DNA of 8,069 nucleotides from Syntrophomonadaceae bacterium (GTDB lineage: Bacteria > Bacillota > Dethiobacteria > DTU022): contig SLHT01000277.1 of NCBI GenBank assembly GCA_007136055.1, positions 1 to 8,069 on the forward strand, in the 5' to 3' direction. A program made the position numbers and the translations under genes. This document shows, piece after piece, positions 6,450-8,069 of the stretch. The notes under the pieces are model-generated. The model searched no databases. It had not been told where the DNA came from and worked only from the letters and a program-made list of their open reading frames with translations. Each line of letters starts with the position of its first letter. Position 1 is the first letter of the stretch.

Positions 6450-6611
6450 TTATTTTAATTTATCGAGCAGGCTTAGTAAATCGTCATTGCCCATGGCCGG
6501 CGGCTGCCAGCGCACGTGCATTACTTCGGTCCCTCTTTCTTTAAGGGTTTCAGCAAAACCCTCCAAACCGATGTTGATTATTTTCAGCTCGCTGTTGAAT
6601 AGGGTATCCAT
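6450..6611 (-). CDS. 53-residue small protein, probable detached FdrA/AllF C-terminal domain
   Basis: A complete short gene between fdrA and allG: ATG at 6611, TAA at 6450-6452. The protein reads MDTLFNSELKIINIGLEGF, then AETLKERGTEVMHVRWQPP, then AMGNDDLLSLLDKLK. It looks like one beta-alpha-beta unit: a strand (LKIINIG), a helix (LEGFAETLKERG), a strand (EVMHVRW), a PPAMGN turn and a C-terminal helix. A perfect AAGGAGG (6620-6626) lies 8 bases before the ATG, and it starts 21 bases after fdrA ends, so it is translated on its own, not a frameshifted tail. From recall, E. coli FdrA is about 555 residues; the fdrA gene here ends short of that by roughly this amount, and FdrA-linked short proteins with an INIGLxxFAxxL...VxWxPPAxG pattern are known. 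It is therefore probably a separate piece of the FdrA/AllF component that binds the FdrA-AllG complex. That assignment is inference. Confidence 0.8.
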   Translation of the reverse strand: MDTLFNSELKIINIGLEGFAETLKERGTEVMHVRWQPPAMGNDDLLSLLDKLK

Positions 6612-6619
6612 ACTTTGAG

Positions 6620-6626
6620 CCTCCTT
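6620..6626 (-). promoter_or_regulatory. Ribosome binding site of the 53-codon gene
   Basis: AAGGAGG on the minus strand, 8 bases before the ATG at 6611. This near-ideal site is the main evidence that the short frame is a real gene. Confidence 0.85.
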
Positions 6627-6632
6627 AAATGG

Positions 6633-8069
6633 TTATTTTGAAAGCAATTCAGCTACGAATACGGCGGCATCGGCGTTGCTGGGAAAGACCAGGACGCCTT
6701 CTTTTTCCAGCTTGGCGACCTGTTCGCCGCGGTTTTGAATGTCTTCGTCTGTTCCACAGACAGTGGTGATAAAACTTAGATGCCGTCCGTCTTTTTGGGC
6801 TATCTCTTTTGCTTCCCTGATCGCCTCTAATGCCGAACCGGCCGGGTCGGGGTGGGCATTATGACCGAGAACCATATCGAGCATGATCACCGCTGTTTCC
6901 GGGTCCTTTGATTCCTCGATAATCCTGCTGTTACGCAATGAGGGGTCGATCATCGGATGTAGACGGCCCTGGGTAAATTCATCTTCACCAAAATCGATCA
7001 CGGTATTTGCACGGCTTTTATAGACATCATCAATGTTTTCAGCATGATCATAACTGAGATTCGTGTAGATTGAACCGATTTTTCCCTGAAGAATGATAAG
7101 TGTTTCATAAGCAAGAGTGCCACCTGAATACAGGGCCCGCAGGTATTTCTGTTCTTCCTTGAAGCTGCCTTTTTCTTTATTAATTACCTTTCGATCTGCT
7201 TCTAAAGCTGCAATGCCGCTGCCTGCATTTTTTTGGCGTAAAAGGTTGACTGCCTTTTGAGCTGCTTCTTTAAGAGTTGCGGCCGGTTCACAACCTGCGG
7301 AATGAATCTCTTCAAGGTCACCGCCAAGAAAATTAACAACAACCGGTTTTTTACTGTCTTTAATTACTTTTAGCACTTTTTTAGTTACTTCCCGGTCCGG
7401 AGGCTTGGAAACGATAACGATAACCTTGGTATCATCATCGCTGATCAGCGCCTTCAAGCCCTGGATCACAGTTATTCCGCCCACATCAGCTTTTACATCT
7501 CGGCCACCTGTCCCGATGCCCTGGCTGATACCCTCACCGAGGTTGTTGATCAGGCTTGAAACTTCCTGCAGCCCGGTTCCGGCAGCGGCAACTACCCCGA
7601 TTTTACCCTGCCTTACTTCATTAGCAAAAGCCAGGGGTATGCCGTTAATAATCGCTGTTCCGCAGTCCGGGCCCATCACCAGGAGATCTTTTTCGAGCGC
7701 TTTCTTTTTTAATTCGACTTCATCTTTTAGGGATACATTATCGCTGAAAATCATCAGGTGCAGCCCGGCATCAAGGATTTGGTCTGCTTCGCGGCGGACA
7801 TAACGTCCGGGGATGGAAAGCAGGGCCAGGTTAGCGCCTGAAAGGTTTTGCAGCGCGGTTTCAAAGGTCCGCGGCACAAAATCGCCAAGCAAATTTTCTC
7901 TGTCCACCTGCTTGTTTAGTTCTTCTAAAGCGCTCTGGATAGCCTGGTTCGCTTTTTCCTCATCTTCTGCTTTTATTGCTATGATCAAATCATTTGCTCC
8001 GGCTTCTTTTTCTATCTGGTCGGTCCAAAGCCCGCCCGAGCGGAGAAATTTTTTATTATGATCTGTTCC
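6633..8069 (-). CDS. allF: FdrA/AllF-family acyl-CoA synthetase-like protein, 5' end outside window
   Basis: The frame stays open to the right edge, giving 478 visible residues. An apparent TTG start at 7988 is not real: the 27 codons upstream are open and FdrA-like (KKFLRSGGLWTDQI, then GANDLIIAIKAED). Roughly the first 40 residues should lie outside. FdrA proteins resemble succinyl-CoA synthetase alpha chains. Visible blocks, counted from the window edge, are LLVMGPDCGTAIINGIPLAF (129-148), GVVAAAGTGLQEVSSLI (158-174), GIGTGGRDVKADVGG (184-198), VIVSKPPDREVTKKVL (218-233), DFGEDEFTQGRLHPMID (359-375) and DMVLGHNAHPDPAGS (398-412). In E. coli it is AllF, one of three parts of oxamic transcarbamylase. 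The carbamoyl-transfer role here is inferred from the family and the adjacent allG. The gene ends with TAA shortly after a FPSNADAAVFVAELLSK tail; the region that follows this in longer homologues seems to be encoded by the next, separate small gene. Confidence 0.9.
   Translation of the reverse strand, partial: GTDHNKKFLRSGGLWTDQIEKEAGANDLIIAIKAEDEEKANQAIQSALEELNKQVDRENLLGDFVPRTFETALQNLSGANLALLSIPGRYVRREADQILDAGLHLMIFSDNVSLKDEVELKKKALEKDLLVMGPDCGTAIINGIPLAFANEVRQGKIGVVAAAGTGLQEVSSLINNLGEGISQGIGTGGRDVKADVGGITVIQGLKALISDDDTKVIVIVSKPPDREVTKKVLKVIKDSKKPVVVNFLGGDLEEIHSAGCEPAATLKEAAQKAVNLLRQKNAGSGIAALEADRKVINKEKGSFKEEQKYLRALYSGGTLAYETLIILQGKIGSIYTNLSYDHAENIDDVYKSRANTVIDFGEDEFTQGRLHPMIDPSLRNSRIIEESKDPETAVIMLDMVLGHNAHPDPAGSALEAIREAKEIAQKDGRHLSFITTVCGTDEDIQNRGEQVAKLEKEGVLVFPSNADAAVFVAELLSK

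Noticed and set aside
6612..6635. Frameshift or sequencing error joining fdrA to the 53-codon gene
   Set aside because: The small gene has a near-perfect AAGGAGG with 8-base spacing and its own ATG after the fdrA TAA; this arrangement looks designed for separate translation rather than being a broken gene.
7405..7803. 132-codon plus-strand frame opposite fdrA
   Set aside because: Antisense to conserved FdrA motifs, with no recognisable domain and no supporting ribosome binding site noticed.
1..8069. CRISPR arrays, tRNA or rRNA genes, insertion sequences
   Set aside because: No spaced direct repeats, no transposase-like frame and no terminal inverted repeats were seen; nearly all bases are accounted for by metabolic genes.

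Overview
The window reads as one leftward (minus-strand) operon segment from an anaerobic bacterium, most likely a Gram-positive Clostridia/Firmicutes member. The reasons are strong GGAGG-type ribosome binding sites before most genes, tight gene packing, moderate GC content, and a selenium-dependent molybdenum hydroxylase gene set that is typical of purine-degrading anaerobes. The taxonomic call is inference; no rRNA or other marker gene is present. Nine genes fill the window, all on the minus strand, and the first and last in transcription order run off the two edges.

In transcription order (right to left): (1) an FdrA/AllF-family protein, open at the right edge; (2) a 53-codon gene that looks like a detached FdrA C-terminal tail; (3) a DUF1116/YlbE/AllG-family protein; (4-6) the FAD, [2Fe-2S] and molybdopterin subunits of a three-subunit xanthine-dehydrogenase-family molybdenum hydroxylase; (7) yqeB (EF2563 family), a marker of selenium-dependent molybdenum hydroxylase systems; (8) a small cysteine-rich, zinc-ribbon-like protein of unknown function; (9) the start of yqeC, with its Walker A motif, open at the left edge.

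The genes make sense together as a purine or N-heterocycle degradation module. The hydroxylase oxidises a heterocycle, YqeB and YqeC are thought to mature its selenium-containing Mo site, and the AllF/AllG pair resembles the E. coli oxamic transcarbamylase (AllFGH), which would recover carbamoyl phosphate from a downstream ureide-type intermediate. No allH (DUF2877) or carbamate kinase gene is visible here. The hydroxylase substrate is open: the large subunit keeps the molybdopterin-site residues and the catalytic Glu, but has Ala where bovine xanthine oxidoreductase has the purine-binding Glu802.

Non-coding space is small. The only long spacer inside the operon (about 165 bases, upstream of yqeB) carries two inverted repeats. 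A 70-base spacer upstream of the cysteine-rich gene carries a good extended -10 promoter candidate. A perfect 10-base inverted repeat straddles the allG stop codon and may be an attenuator or processing site. Three translation starts are moved inward from the longest reading frame because ribosome binding sites overlap the longer candidates.
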